Assembly: GCF_006337165.1 (NCBI RefSeq) | Contig: NZ_CP040896.1 | Span: forward strand, 124,001-188,000 | Reading direction: 5' to 3' | Origin: Hymenobacter jejuensis | Lineage (GTDB): Bacteria > Bacteroidota > Bacteroidia > Cytophagales > Hymenobacteraceae | DNA length: 64,000 nt | Shown here: positions 8,795-16,974 of the stretch, piece after piece | How the letters are laid out: every line of letters begins with the position of its first letter | Position numbering within the stretch: position 1 is the first letter of the stretch | Notes under the pieces: generated by a model | Seen by the model: only the letters and a program-made list of their open reading frames with translations | Databases searched by the model: none | What the model was told of the DNA's origin: nothing | Position numbers and translations under genes: made by a program

Positions 8795-8825
8795 TAATCA
8801 ATTAGTTATTTTATTGCCGCCCACG
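8767..8825. repeat. Perfect 59-base palindrome spanning a gene end
   Basis: The left arm 8767-8795 and right arm 8797-8825 are perfectly complementary around the single base a8796, giving a 29-bp stem with no real loop. The centre is ttgataatcaa, and the stop codon TGA (8792-8794) is part of it. The left arm encodes the C-terminal residues GGNKIT; the right arm lies in the short gap before the convergent M28 peptidase gene. It may act as a bidirectional terminator, but T-runs are internal, not after the stem. Confidence 0.85.
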
Positions 8826-8843
8826 GCTTTATTAGTTAGTGTA

Positions 8844-10202
8844 CTACGGCCGCTGCCCTACGCTCTCGGGCGCAATGCGCTGGGGCGTTTGCTGGCCGGC
8901 CACAATGCCGGTTGCGCTGCGCGCAATGGCGGTGATCACGGCCGTCATGTTGGCCAAATCGAGACTTTCCACTTCGTCGTCGACGGAATGGTAGAGCTTG
9001 TCGGTCGGGATTTGGTCGGTGCTGATGGTGTGGGCCGGTACGCCGAGGCGAGCCAGCGTGGCGTTGTCGGAGCGATAAAACAGGTTTTGCTCGGGGTACG
9101 GATCGGGCTCGAAGCGGAAGGGCGTGCCTTGCAGGTTTTGCTGGAGTAGCTTGCCAAAATCCGAGCGCTCGTAGCCAGTGATGAAGGCCGTATTCGGACC
9201 GAACTTGGCCACTTTGCCGATCATTTCGATGTTGAACATCGCCGCCACTTTGGCCGGATCGACTTGCTTGGAGAAATACTGCGAGCCGAAGCCGCCGATT
9301 TCTTCGGCCGCGAAGGCCACAAACACCAACGTACGGGCGTTTTTCTTTTTCTTCTTGAAATACTCGGCCAACGCCACTACGGCTGTCGTGCCGCTGGCGT
9401 CGTCGTCGGCGCCATTGGCGATGGAGTCGCCGGCCACGGGCCGGATGGTGCCCAAGTGGTCGTAATGCCCCGAAAACACCACCATTTCAGCGGCTTGCGC
9501 CTTGTCTTTGGAGCGACCGGGCAGCACGCCCACCACGTTGCGCAGCTCCACGGGCCGCACGGTGGCCGTGGCCTTCACCTGAAACGTGACCTTGCCATCG
9601 GCCGGCGCCGGAGCCAGCACTACCACGCACGAATTGGGACCAGGCTGCTCAGGTCGTACGGAGCCCTGCCGCAAGTAAGCTGCTAGCTGCTGGAAGCGGG
9701 CCCGGTGCGCCGGATCGACCAAGACCAGCGTGTTCTCGCGCAACGCCAGCAACGGCCGCACCGTCTGCATGGGGTTAGCTTCCTGTGCGCCCACAATCAC
9801 CACGCGCGCCGGCGTGGCATCGGCTTCCGACCAATTGACCTGCGCCTGCCCCGACGCAATGGCGGCATTTTCGGCGGGCACCGCAGCACCGTTGAGCGTT
9901 ACCGCCAGCGTTTGGGGCTTGGTTTCGTACACCGAAAAAGTTTGCTCGAAGCCAGCAAGGCCCGTAATAGGCTGCAAGCCAATGCGTTTGAACTCCGCAG
10001 ACAAAAATTGGGCAGCCTTCAGGCCGCCGGGCTGGGTGGAAGCTCTACCCTGCATGTCGTCGGCAGTCAGCGCCCGGACTACGCGCTCCACGGTAGCGGC
10101 TGAGACACCAGCCGGCAGCTTTGCAGGTTTAGGCGCGAGGTTTTGGGCTACAGAAGTGAAACCAAAACAGGTTAAGAGTATTATGAAAAGGGATTTCTGC
10201 AT
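8844..10202 (-). CDS. Secreted M28-family zinc metallopeptidase
   Basis: A 452-residue exported peptidase of the M28 family (aminopeptidase or carboxypeptidase with two zinc ions). The start is ATG at 10202 (MQKSLFIILLTCFGFTSVAQ), which opens a signal peptide; a TTG two codons upstream is unlikely. The metal-binding and catalytic motifs are in order: FSGHYDHLG (His, Asp), NGADDDASGT (bridging Asp), FAAEEIGGFGS (Glu-Glu, the general base and ligand), NIEMIG, and YHSVDDEVE near the end (His ligand). Between the signal peptide and the catalytic domain lies an inserted PA-like region (about residues 80-210). Likely role: periplasmic or surface peptide degradation. It stands alone on its strand. 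Confidence 0.92.
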   Translation of the reverse strand: MQKSLFIILLTCFGFTSVAQNLAPKPAKLPAGVSAATVERVVRALTADDMQGRASTQPGGLKAAQFLSAEFKRIGLQPITGLAGFEQTFSVYETKPQTLAVTLNGAAVPAENAAIASGQAQVNWSEADATPARVVIVGAQEANPMQTVRPLLALRENTLVLVDPAHRARFQQLAAYLRQGSVRPEQPGPNSCVVVLAPAPADGKVTFQVKATATVRPVELRNVVGVLPGRSKDKAQAAEMVVFSGHYDHLGTIRPVAGDSIANGADDDASGTTAVVALAEYFKKKKKNARTLVFVAFAAEEIGGFGSQYFSKQVDPAKVAAMFNIEMIGKVAKFGPNTAFITGYERSDFGKLLQQNLQGTPFRFEPDPYPEQNLFYRSDNATLARLGVPAHTISTDQIPTDKLYHSVDDEVESLDLANMTAVITAIARSATGIVAGQQTPQRIAPESVGQRP

Positions 10203-10302
10203 GATCAAAGGTAAAAACTTTGGGTAGCGTTGAGCTTCACTCGTTATTCACATGGCGAAGCAATTATATCACTTGATTTTTCAACCGTTTAATGCTGTGA
10301 AC

Positions 10303-10785
10303 ATGATCTCATCTTTGCTTCGTTACAGCTGGCTTTTCGGCGTATGCTGCCTGCTGCTGGCGGCTTGCCAAAGCGCTCAGCCAGCCGCTTCCAACCCCGG
10401 TTCCAGCTCATCATCGGCAAAGCCCGACTCGCCCCTGCTCAATACCCGGTGGGTAGTTCGGCAGCTCAATGGCGCGCCCGTAACGGTGCCCGAAGGAGGC
10501 CGGGAGCTGTACCTACTCCTGCGCCTAGGCGAGAATCACGTTGCGGAGGGTAATGCCGGTTGCAATCGCTTTTCGGGGCGCTTTGTAGCTTCTGAGCTGA
10601 ACGGACTGAGCATAAGCAATTTGCTTTCAACCAAAATGGCTTGCCCTCAGCTTGACACCGAAAATCTTATGATGCACAGCTTAGAACAAGTAACTCATTA
10701 TGAGCTACATAGTGATAACTTAGCCCTGTATGGCTCCGACAGCGCCCAACCCCTTCTGATGCTTCAGGCGGTTGTATTGCGCTAA
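10303..10785 (+). CDS. META/HslJ-domain lipoprotein
   Basis: A 160-residue predicted lipoprotein. ATG 10303 (MISSLLRYSWLFGVCCLLLA followed by AC) gives a type II signal peptide with a lipobox LLAAC; the longer frame from 10252 would place it too deep. After a Ser/Pro-rich linker comes one META domain with the characteristic LLNTRWVVRQLNGAPV, GNAGCNRFSGRF and STKMACP motifs, as in heat-shock protein HslJ. META-domain proteins are linked to stress or antibiotic tolerance in other bacteria; the role here is unknown. It is convergent with the paralogue pair downstream. Confidence 0.85.
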   Translation: MISSLLRYSWLFGVCCLLLAACQSAQPAASNPGSSSSSAKPDSPLLNTRWVVRQLNGAPVTVPEGGRELYLLLRLGENHVAEGNAGCNRFSGRFVASELNGLSISNLLSTKMACPQLDTENLMMHSLEQVTHYELHSDNLALYGSDSAQPLLMLQAVVLR

Positions 10786-10791
10786 ACTACG

Positions 10792-11556
10792 CTATTGTCC
10801 TTCGGCGGCGCGCAGCAGCGAAGCAGCATCTTCAGCCGTTTTGAGCGGCCGCTTGCTGCCTTCAGCTTTTAGCGCCGGGGCCAGGCTGGGCGCGGCGGCC
10901 TGCAAGGCTTTCAGGTTGAGTTTGACAGGCGCAACCGCGCCTTCGGGTGAGCGCAGGTAATAAATCGATTTGTCGGTTAGCTCATCGAAGCGCTGGTCGG
11001 TGCTGTAGGCGCCTTTGTAGTCGGCTTTCTCCATTTCTTTGGCGTAACGACGCAGCAGGGAATACTTGCCTTCGTAGAGCACTTCCACAAATTCGGCCTT
11101 TTGGGTAGCGACGGGGGCTTCGGCAAAGCGGCGGAACTGCCGTACGCGGGGCTGCCCGGTAGCCACGTCGGGTGCCGAAGGATCGGTCAGGGCGAAGCCC
11201 GTCACTTTGTTGGCATCCAGCAGCAGCGAATCGGGCCGGGATGGGTCGCGGATCAGAAGGCGCTGCTTGTACACATCGTACTTCAGCAAAACTGACGCCA
11301 CCGGAATATTGGAAGTCAGGGCCAGCTTGGCCGGCAGCCACCGCGGAATTGCGTAGGGAGTACCTTTGATGCCTTCGTAACGGTTGTCGAAAACCATAGC
11401 GGTATTGCTGGACCCAGCTAAGGCCCGCAGGTTTTCATTGGCATTAAGGCCGAGTTTGGCGGGGTCGAGCCCCCCTTGCTGCGCCAAAGCGCCGGTGGCC
11501 GTCAGAAGCGATAACGCGGATAAGGAAGCTGCAAACAACTGTGCGCGAACAGACAT
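10792..11556 (-). CDS. Secreted protein of unknown function, tandem copy 1
   Basis: A 254-residue exported protein. The start at 11556 (MSVRAQLFAASLSALSLLTA) provides a signal peptide ending at GALAQ; the open frame further upstream has no family character. It is a paralogue of the next gene on the same strand: both carry NRYEGIxGTP, RWLPAxL, a Q-F-R-R-F-A-E-A-P-V block, LLxRY and a Leu/Ala-rich C-terminal helix. No catalytic motif is recognisable. I do not recognise the family beyond it looking like Bacteroidota-specific secreted proteins. Confidence 0.75.
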   Translation of the reverse strand: MSVRAQLFAASLSALSLLTATGALAQQGGLDPAKLGLNANENLRALAGSSNTAMVFDNRYEGIKGTPYAIPRWLPAKLALTSNIPVASVLLKYDVYKQRLLIRDPSRPDSLLLDANKVTGFALTDPSAPDVATGQPRVRQFRRFAEAPVATQKAEFVEVLYEGKYSLLRRYAKEMEKADYKGAYSTDQRFDELTDKSIYYLRSPEGAVAPVKLNLKALQAAAPSLAPALKAEGSKRPLKTAEDAASLLRAAEGQ

Positions 11557-11675
11557 AAATAGTACGTTGGTAAGAAAAACTATACAACGTACGAATATAG
11601 GCTTTCCTGTTCGGCACAAGTACAATTCGTTGTACTTTCTCCGGATAGTGTCCCTTGCCGGGTTAGACCGCAGGG

Positions 11676-12443
11676 CTATTTTGCCTTATCAAGAGTTCGG
11701 AGGAAAGTGATCAATTCTTGCTCCGTACCGATCTGCCGATGTCCGGTTTCGCCCTGTAATGGAGCGGCCAGTTCAGGCGCTGCTGCCGCTAACGACTTCG
11801 TATTCAGCTTGATGCCTACCACACTACCGGTGGGCCGCCGCAGAAAGTACTGAATCTGGTCGATCATCTCATCCGTGCGCCGGTCTTGGCTGTAGGCACC
11901 CATGTAATTAGCCTTGACCAGCTGCTTGCCGTAGCGTTTTAGCAATGCATAGCGGCCTTCGTAAAGGGATTCCACAAATTCGTTGGCTTGCATCGACACG
12001 GGCGCTTCTGCAAACCGCCGAAATTGGTGGACCCAAGGCCCTTGCGTGGCCGGTTCGAAGGCCCCCGAATCGATGAGGGTAAAACGGGCAATGCGGCGCG
12101 AATCGATAAGCAACGAATCGCGTTTATCCGGCGACTTGATGTAAAACTGCTGTTGGTAAGCGTCGAATTTCAGTGCGCCCACGTGCAGCTTGGCGTTGGA
12201 AGTCATCACCAGATCGGCAGGCAGCCAGCGCGAAAACGCAAAAGGCGTCCCCCTGATGCCTTCGTAGCGGTTGTCGTAAGCAATCACGTTGGCCCCGCGG
12301 GTAAGATCCTTCAGATTTTCGTTGGCTTGCACTCCCATTTTGGCAGGATCGTACACCTGTGCTGCTGCCCGCGATGCCACAAGTAGCAGCACGGCTGCAC
12401 TCAGCAGAAAGCCGAAGAACTTCGAAGTAGAAAGGTGCTTCAT
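11676..12443 (-). CDS. Secreted protein of unknown function, tandem copy 2
   Basis: A 255-residue exported protein with a signal peptide (MKHLSTSKFFGFLLSAAVLL, cleaved near RAAAQ). It shares with the downstream copy the order of motifs KMGVQANENLKDL / KLGLNANENLRAL, NRYEGI, RWLPA, the RRFAEAPV block and the RR-x-T/D-E-hydrophobic segment before a YxLR motif. The pair is separated by about 120 bases and is probably an old duplication. Function unknown; the two might form a hetero-oligomer or be separately regulated. Confidence 0.75.
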   Translation of the reverse strand: MKHLSTSKFFGFLLSAAVLLLVASRAAAQVYDPAKMGVQANENLKDLTRGANVIAYDNRYEGIRGTPFAFSRWLPADLVMTSNAKLHVGALKFDAYQQQFYIKSPDKRDSLLIDSRRIARFTLIDSGAFEPATQGPWVHQFRRFAEAPVSMQANEFVESLYEGRYALLKRYGKQLVKANYMGAYSQDRRTDEMIDQIQYFLRRPTGSVVGIKLNTKSLAAAAPELAAPLQGETGHRQIGTEQELITFLRTLDKAK

Positions 12444-12506
12444 ATTCGCCCGAAGAAAAACGCTTTTTGAATATAAGTTTTTCTTAGGTCAGCACACTGC
12501 ACAAAA

Positions 12507-12557
12507 GATATTTTATCCATAAACATCTGATTATTAGATATTTATGGATAAAATATC
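12507..12557. repeat. Long A+T-rich hairpin after pyruvate carboxylase gene
   Basis: Arms 12507-12523 and 12541-12557 pair perfectly (17 bp), extended by 4 bp after one mismatch (c12524 against a12540), with the loop gattatt. The centre ctgattattag is a variant of the TTGATAATCAA-like motif found at other gene ends. On the minus strand the stem is followed by TTTT, so it can serve as the pyc terminator. Confidence 0.7.
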
Positions 12558-12583
12558 AAAGATTACTAGCTCTTCTTACACAA

Positions 12584-15500
12584 TTACCCCAGCGTCAGTA
12601 CCAAGTCGTCGGCGTTTACCAGCGTGCCTTCACCTAGGTGCAGACTTTGCACGGTCGTATCGTCGGGAGCAGTGATGGTGGTTTCCATTTTCATCGCCTC
12701 GATAATGAACAGCGGCGTATTGCGCTTCACCTGCTGCCCGTTTTGCACCAGCACTTTCGAGAGCATGCCTTGCAGCGGCGCCCCTATCTGCTTGGGGTTG
12801 CCCTTGTCGATTTTGGCGTTGCGTATGGTCTTGACTTCTACGGCTTTATCGCGCACTTCCAGGTTACGCGTCTGGCCGTTGAAGGAGAAGAAAATGGTGC
12901 GGCAGCCGTCGTCGTTGGGCTCCCCTACCGAGCGCAGCTTCACAATCACCGACTTGCCGCGCGCAATGTCGATGATGGTTTCCTCGCCGGGTTTCAGGCC
13001 GTAGAAAAACACCAGCGTCGGCACCAACGACACATCGCCATACTGCTGATAATGAGACCAGTACTGCTCGAATACCTTTGGGTAGAGCAGGTACGAAAGC
13101 AGATCGGTGAACTTGGCGCCAGACCCGAACTTCTCCTCAAACTTTTTCCACTCCTCGTCGAAATCGATGGGCGCTAGGTGTTCGTTGGGCCGGTCGGTGA
13201 AGGGCTTCTCGTCTTTGAGAATGAGTTTCTGCAACTCAGCCGGCCACCCTCCTTCCGGCTGCCCGATGTCGCCGCGAAACAGCGACTGCACCGACTCCGG
13301 GAAGTTCAGCGCCTGCCCGCGCTCCAACACGTCTTGCGTCGTGAGGTTGTTCGTGACCATGTACAAGGCCATGTCGCCCACCACTTTCGACGAAGGCGTC
13401 ACTTTCACGATGTCGCCAAACAGCGCATTGACGTCGGCAAAGGTCTTTTTGACCAACTCGAACTTATCGCCTAAGCCCAGCGCCGCCGCCTGCGGACGCA
13501 GGTTGGAGTACTGCCCGCCCGGAATCTCGTGCTGGAACACCTCCGACGTACCGGCCTTCAGGCCCGATTCAAACGGGTAGTAATACTCCCGCACTGTTTC
13601 CCAGTAGTTGGAGAACTCGTTGAGCGACTGCTGGTTAAACTCCCGGTGCCGGGGCTGACCGCGCAGCATTTCCACCACGCTGTTGAAGTTGGGCTGCGAG
13701 GTGAGGCCCGAGAGCGAGCCGATGGCCACGTCGATCACATCCACGTTGGCTTCCACGCCCTTCAGGTACGTGGCCGCCTGCAACGACGAGGTGTCGTGGG
13801 TATGCAGGTGAATGGGCAGGCTTACCGTATCGCGCAGAGCACCAATGAGTTCGGTGGCCGCATACGGCTTGAGCAAACCGGCCATATCCTTGATGCACAG
13901 GATGTGCGCCCCCGCTTCTTCGATCTGCTTGGCTAACCGCGTATAGTACTGGAGGTTGTATTTCTGGTTGCGCTTGGGGTCGAGGATATCGCCGGTGTAG
14001 CAAATGCTGGCCTCGGCCAAGCCTTGCGTTTTGTTGCGCACAAACCCAATACACGACTCCATGCCGGGCATCCAGTTGAGCGAGTCAAAAATGCGGAATA
14101 CATCGACGCCGGTTTCCCAGGCCTGCTGCACAAACCGCTCGATCAGGTTGTCGGGATACGCTTTGTAGCCCACGCCGTTGGCGCCCCGGATGAGCATTTG
14201 CAGCAAAATATTGGGCACCGCCTTCCGGATTTGGGCCAGCCGCTCCCACGGGTCTTCGTGCAGAAAGCGCAGGGCCACGTCGAAGGTAGCGCCGCCCCAG
14301 ACTTCCATGGAAAAGGTCTGCGGATGCATTTTGGCGAAGCGCTCCGCCACTTTCATCATGTCGAAGGTGCGCATGCGCGTGGCCAGCAGGCTTTGGTGCG
14401 CGTCGCGGAACGTGGTGTCGGTGTAATGAATTTGGGGGTCGGCGCGGAGCCATTTGGCAAATGCATCGGGTCCAAGCTCCGTCAGCTTATCCTTGGTGCC
14501 GGGCGTAAAGGGCGCGGAGCGGTCGTATTCGGGCAGGTGAGGTTTGCGCAAATCGTGGCGCTCGTCCATCAGGTTTTTGACATCAGGATTGCCATTTACA
14601 ATGATGTCGCCGATGAATTGCAAAAACCGCGTGCCCCGGTCCTGCCGGGCCTTGAACTTGAACAGTTCCGGGTGATCCTTGATGAAATCAACATTGGCGC
14701 TGCCGCTGACAAAGTCGGGGTGCGAGATGATGTTCTGCAGAAACTGGATGTTGGTGTGCACCCCGCGAATGCGAAATTCATCGAGCGTGCGCGACATGCG
14801 CGAGGCGGCGTTGGGCAGCGTGCGCGCCTGCGCCGACACCTTCACCAGCAACGAATCGAAGAAGGGCAAAATCTTAGCGCCCTGAAACACAGAGCCTTGG
14901 TCGAGGCGAATGCCAAACCCGCCCGCCGAGCGGTACGCTACGATGGTGCCGTAGTCGGGCTTGAAGTCTTCCTCGGGGTTCTCGGTAGTGATGCGGCACT
15001 GAATGGCCACCCCAATTTTGGGTGGCTTCGTATCGGGGCCCAGCCCGATTTTGGGGTCCGCCAACTCACAGCCATCGGCGATGTAAATCTGGGTCTTGAT
15101 CAAGTCAATCCCCGTAATCATCTCTGTAACAGTGTGTTCTACCTGAATGCGCGGATTGACTTCGATGAAGTAAATGCGGTCGTGCTCGGGGTTGACCAAG
15201 AACTCGACCGTGCCTACGTTGTTGTAGTTCACGGCCTTGCCCAGCCGCAGCGCGTAGTCGTAGAGCTTCTCGCGCAGGTGATCGGGCAGCGAAATGGCCG
15301 GAGCGATTTCCACCACTTTCTGGAAGCGTCGCTGCACCGAGCAATCGCGCTCGTATAGGTGCACAATGTTACCGTAGCTGTCGGCGACCAGCTGCACCTC
15401 GATGTGCTTGGGCTTCTCGACAAACTTCTCCAGAAACACGGTGTTGTCGCCGAACGCCTTTAAGGCTTCGTTGCGGGCTTCAAAGAAGCCTTTTTCCAGT

Positions 15501-16033
15501 TCCTCGTCGTCGCGGATGATGCGCATGCCGCGCCCGCCGCCGCCCGCCGCTGCCTTCAGCATCACGGGGTAGCCAATGCGACTGGCTTCATCGCGGGCCG
15601 TTTCGAAGTCGTTGAGTTCTTTTTCGCTGCTCTCGATGATGGGCACCTCGCATTGCACGGCCACTTCTTTGGCCCGCACCTTGTCGCCGAGCGCCTCCAT
15701 TACTTCCGGCCGCGGACCGATGAAAATGATGCCTTCCTCTTGGCAGCGCCGGGCCAGCGTAGCATTTTCCGAGAGAAACCCATAGCCAGGATGAATGGCG
15801 TCGACCCCGTTCTCCTTAGCAACCAGCAAGATCCCCTCAATATCCAGGTACGGTTTGAGCGGTTCGTCGTCGCGACCCACTTGGTAGGCTTCATCGGCTT
15901 TGTAGCGGTGCAGCGAGTAACGGTCTTCGTAGGTATAGATGGCGACCGTTTGGATACCCAATTCCGTGGCCGCCCGCAACACGCGGATTGCAATTTCGCC
16001 GCGGTTGGCAACCATCAATTTGCGGATTTTCAT
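12584..16033 (-). CDS. pyc: Pyruvate carboxylase
   Basis: A 1149-residue single-chain pyruvate carboxylase, which uses ATP, bicarbonate and biotin to make oxaloacetate from pyruvate (anaplerosis, gluconeogenesis) in the cytoplasm. All domains are in the usual order: biotin carboxylase (about 1-455) starting MKIRKLMVANRGEIAIRV with the ATP-binding loop KAAAGGGGRGMR and the motif EVNPRIQVEHTVTE; the carboxyltransferase barrel (about 530-1000) with TDTTFRDAHQSLLATR and its metal-binding HLHTHDTS; and the biotin carrier (about 1075-1149) with EAMKM, where the biotinylated Lys is about residue 1115. The length is normal. It is a single-gene unit, ending in the hairpin at 12507-12557. Confidence 0.98.
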   Translation of the reverse strand: MKIRKLMVANRGEIAIRVLRAATELGIQTVAIYTYEDRYSLHRYKADEAYQVGRDDEPLKPYLDIEGILLVAKENGVDAIHPGYGFLSENATLARRCQEEGIIFIGPRPEVMEALGDKVRAKEVAVQCEVPIIESSEKELNDFETARDEASRIGYPVMLKAAAGGGGRGMRIIRDDEELEKGFFEARNEALKAFGDNTVFLEKFVEKPKHIEVQLVADSYGNIVHLYERDCSVQRRFQKVVEIAPAISLPDHLREKLYDYALRLGKAVNYNNVGTVEFLVNPEHDRIYFIEVNPRIQVEHTVTEMITGIDLIKTQIYIADGCELADPKIGLGPDTKPPKIGVAIQCRITTENPEEDFKPDYGTIVAYRSAGGFGIRLDQGSVFQGAKILPFFDSLLVKVSAQARTLPNAASRMSRTLDEFRIRGVHTNIQFLQNIISHPDFVSGSANVDFIKDHPELFKFKARQDRGTRFLQFIGDIIVNGNPDVKNLMDERHDLRKPHLPEYDRSAPFTPGTKDKLTELGPDAFAKWLRADPQIHYTDTTFRDAHQSLLATRMRTFDMMKVAERFAKMHPQTFSMEVWGGATFDVALRFLHEDPWERLAQIRKAVPNILLQMLIRGANGVGYKAYPDNLIERFVQQAWETGVDVFRIFDSLNWMPGMESCIGFVRNKTQGLAEASICYTGDILDPKRNQKYNLQYYTRLAKQIEEAGAHILCIKDMAGLLKPYAATELIGALRDTVSLPIHLHTHDTSSLQAATYLKGVEANVDVIDVAIGSLSGLTSQPNFNSVVEMLRGQPRHREFNQQSLNEFSNYWETVREYYYPFESGLKAGTSEVFQHEIPGGQYSNLRPQAAALGLGDKFELVKKTFADVNALFGDIVKVTPSSKVVGDMALYMVTNNLTTQDVLERGQALNFPESVQSLFRGDIGQPEGGWPAELQKLILKDEKPFTDRPNEHLAPIDFDEEWKKFEEKFGSGAKFTDLLSYLLYPKVFEQYWSHYQQYGDVSLVPTLVFFYGLKPGEETIIDIARGKSVIVKLRSVGEPNDDGCRTIFFSFNGQTRNLEVRDKAVEVKTIRNAKIDKGNPKQIGAPLQGMLSKVLVQNGQQVKRNTPLFIIEAMKMETTITAPDDTTVQSLHLGEGTLVNADDLVLTLG

Positions 16034-16236
16034 GCTCGGTAGAGAGTTGTGGCAGAAAGGGAAGGTTGAAGACGAAAGCAGGAGCGAAAGAGTGAAGCAA
16101 TAAAATTCAGCGAATTTTTGCTAGAAGCTATTTTTCGCAGACCTCTTATTCTACATAATCGCGGTTTAAGATACGTCTTTCAAACTTTCATCCTACAGGT
16201 CAGTTTGTTAAGCCGAACCTCAACCTTGGCTCCAAT

Positions 16237-16953
16237 ATGGATTTTTCCGAAAAAAACATTCTCCTTGTTGGAGCATCTTCCGGCATTGGGCTGGCCACCG
16301 CGCAGCTTCTGCACACGCTGGGCGCCCATTTGTTTACGGCTTCCCGCCACCTTTCTCCCGAATTAGCTGAGTTACAAACCACTCATTATGAGGTAGATGC
16401 AACCCAAATAATTGCCCCTACCACCTTCGATACGTTGCCGGAAGTATTGCACGGCGTGGTGTATTGCCCCGGCAGCATCAAGCTTCGGCCGTTTGAACGA
16501 ATCCCACTGGACGATTTTCGCGGCGATTTCGAATTAAATGTGCTTGGGGCCGTGCAGGTATTGCAGCTGACAATGAAACGGTTAAAGAAAGCCAACGGGG
16601 CTTCGGTCGTACTTTTCAGCACCGTAGCCGCCGATACGGGCATGGCGTTTCACACGAGCATTGCTACCGCCAAAGCCGCCGTGGAAGGCCTTACCCGCGC
16701 GCTGGCGGCCGAGTATGCGGCCAGCAATATTAGGGTGAACGCCATTGCGCCTTCGCTGACCGATACGCCGTTGGCGGCCTCACTGCTTAACACGCCCGAA
16801 AAAGCCGAAGCCAGCGCCAAACGTCACCCGTTGCAGCGCATCGGCCAGCCGAAAGACCTCGCTTACATGGCCTCGTTCCTCCTCTCCGAACACGGCAGCT
16901 TCATTACCGGACAAATATTGCCCGTTGACGGCGGCATGTCACGCCTTAAGTAA
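16237..16953 (+). CDS. SDR-family protein lacking the catalytic Tyr
   Basis: A 238-residue Rossmann-fold short-chain dehydrogenase/reductase-like protein. The cofactor loop GASSGIG (residues 12-18) is intact, and the C-terminal part (AIAPSLTDTPLA, ITGQILPVDGGMS) is typical. In the active site, Ser128 and Lys146 are present, but the position four before the Lys, where Tyr should be, is Ile142, and the usual NNAG is replaced by YCPGS. The protein is therefore unlikely to be a standard oxidoreductase; it may bind a nucleotide without classical catalysis or use another acid. It is followed after 21 bases by the photolyase gene, so the two are likely one operon. Confidence 0.85.
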   Translation: MDFSEKNILLVGASSGIGLATAQLLHTLGAHLFTASRHLSPELAELQTTHYEVDATQIIAPTTFDTLPEVLHGVVYCPGSIKLRPFERIPLDDFRGDFELNVLGAVQVLQLTMKRLKKANGASVVLFSTVAADTGMAFHTSIATAKAAVEGLTRALAAEYAASNIRVNAIAPSLTDTPLAASLLNTPEKAEASAKRHPLQRIGQPKDLAYMASFLLSEHGSFITGQILPVDGGMSRLK

Positions 16954-16974
16954 CCAATTAATATACTGATAGTT

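Noticed and set aside
14024..15358. 444-codon plus-strand frame inside the pyruvate carboxylase gene
   Set aside because: Antisense to a certain gene with intact domains; the translated protein shows no known fold.
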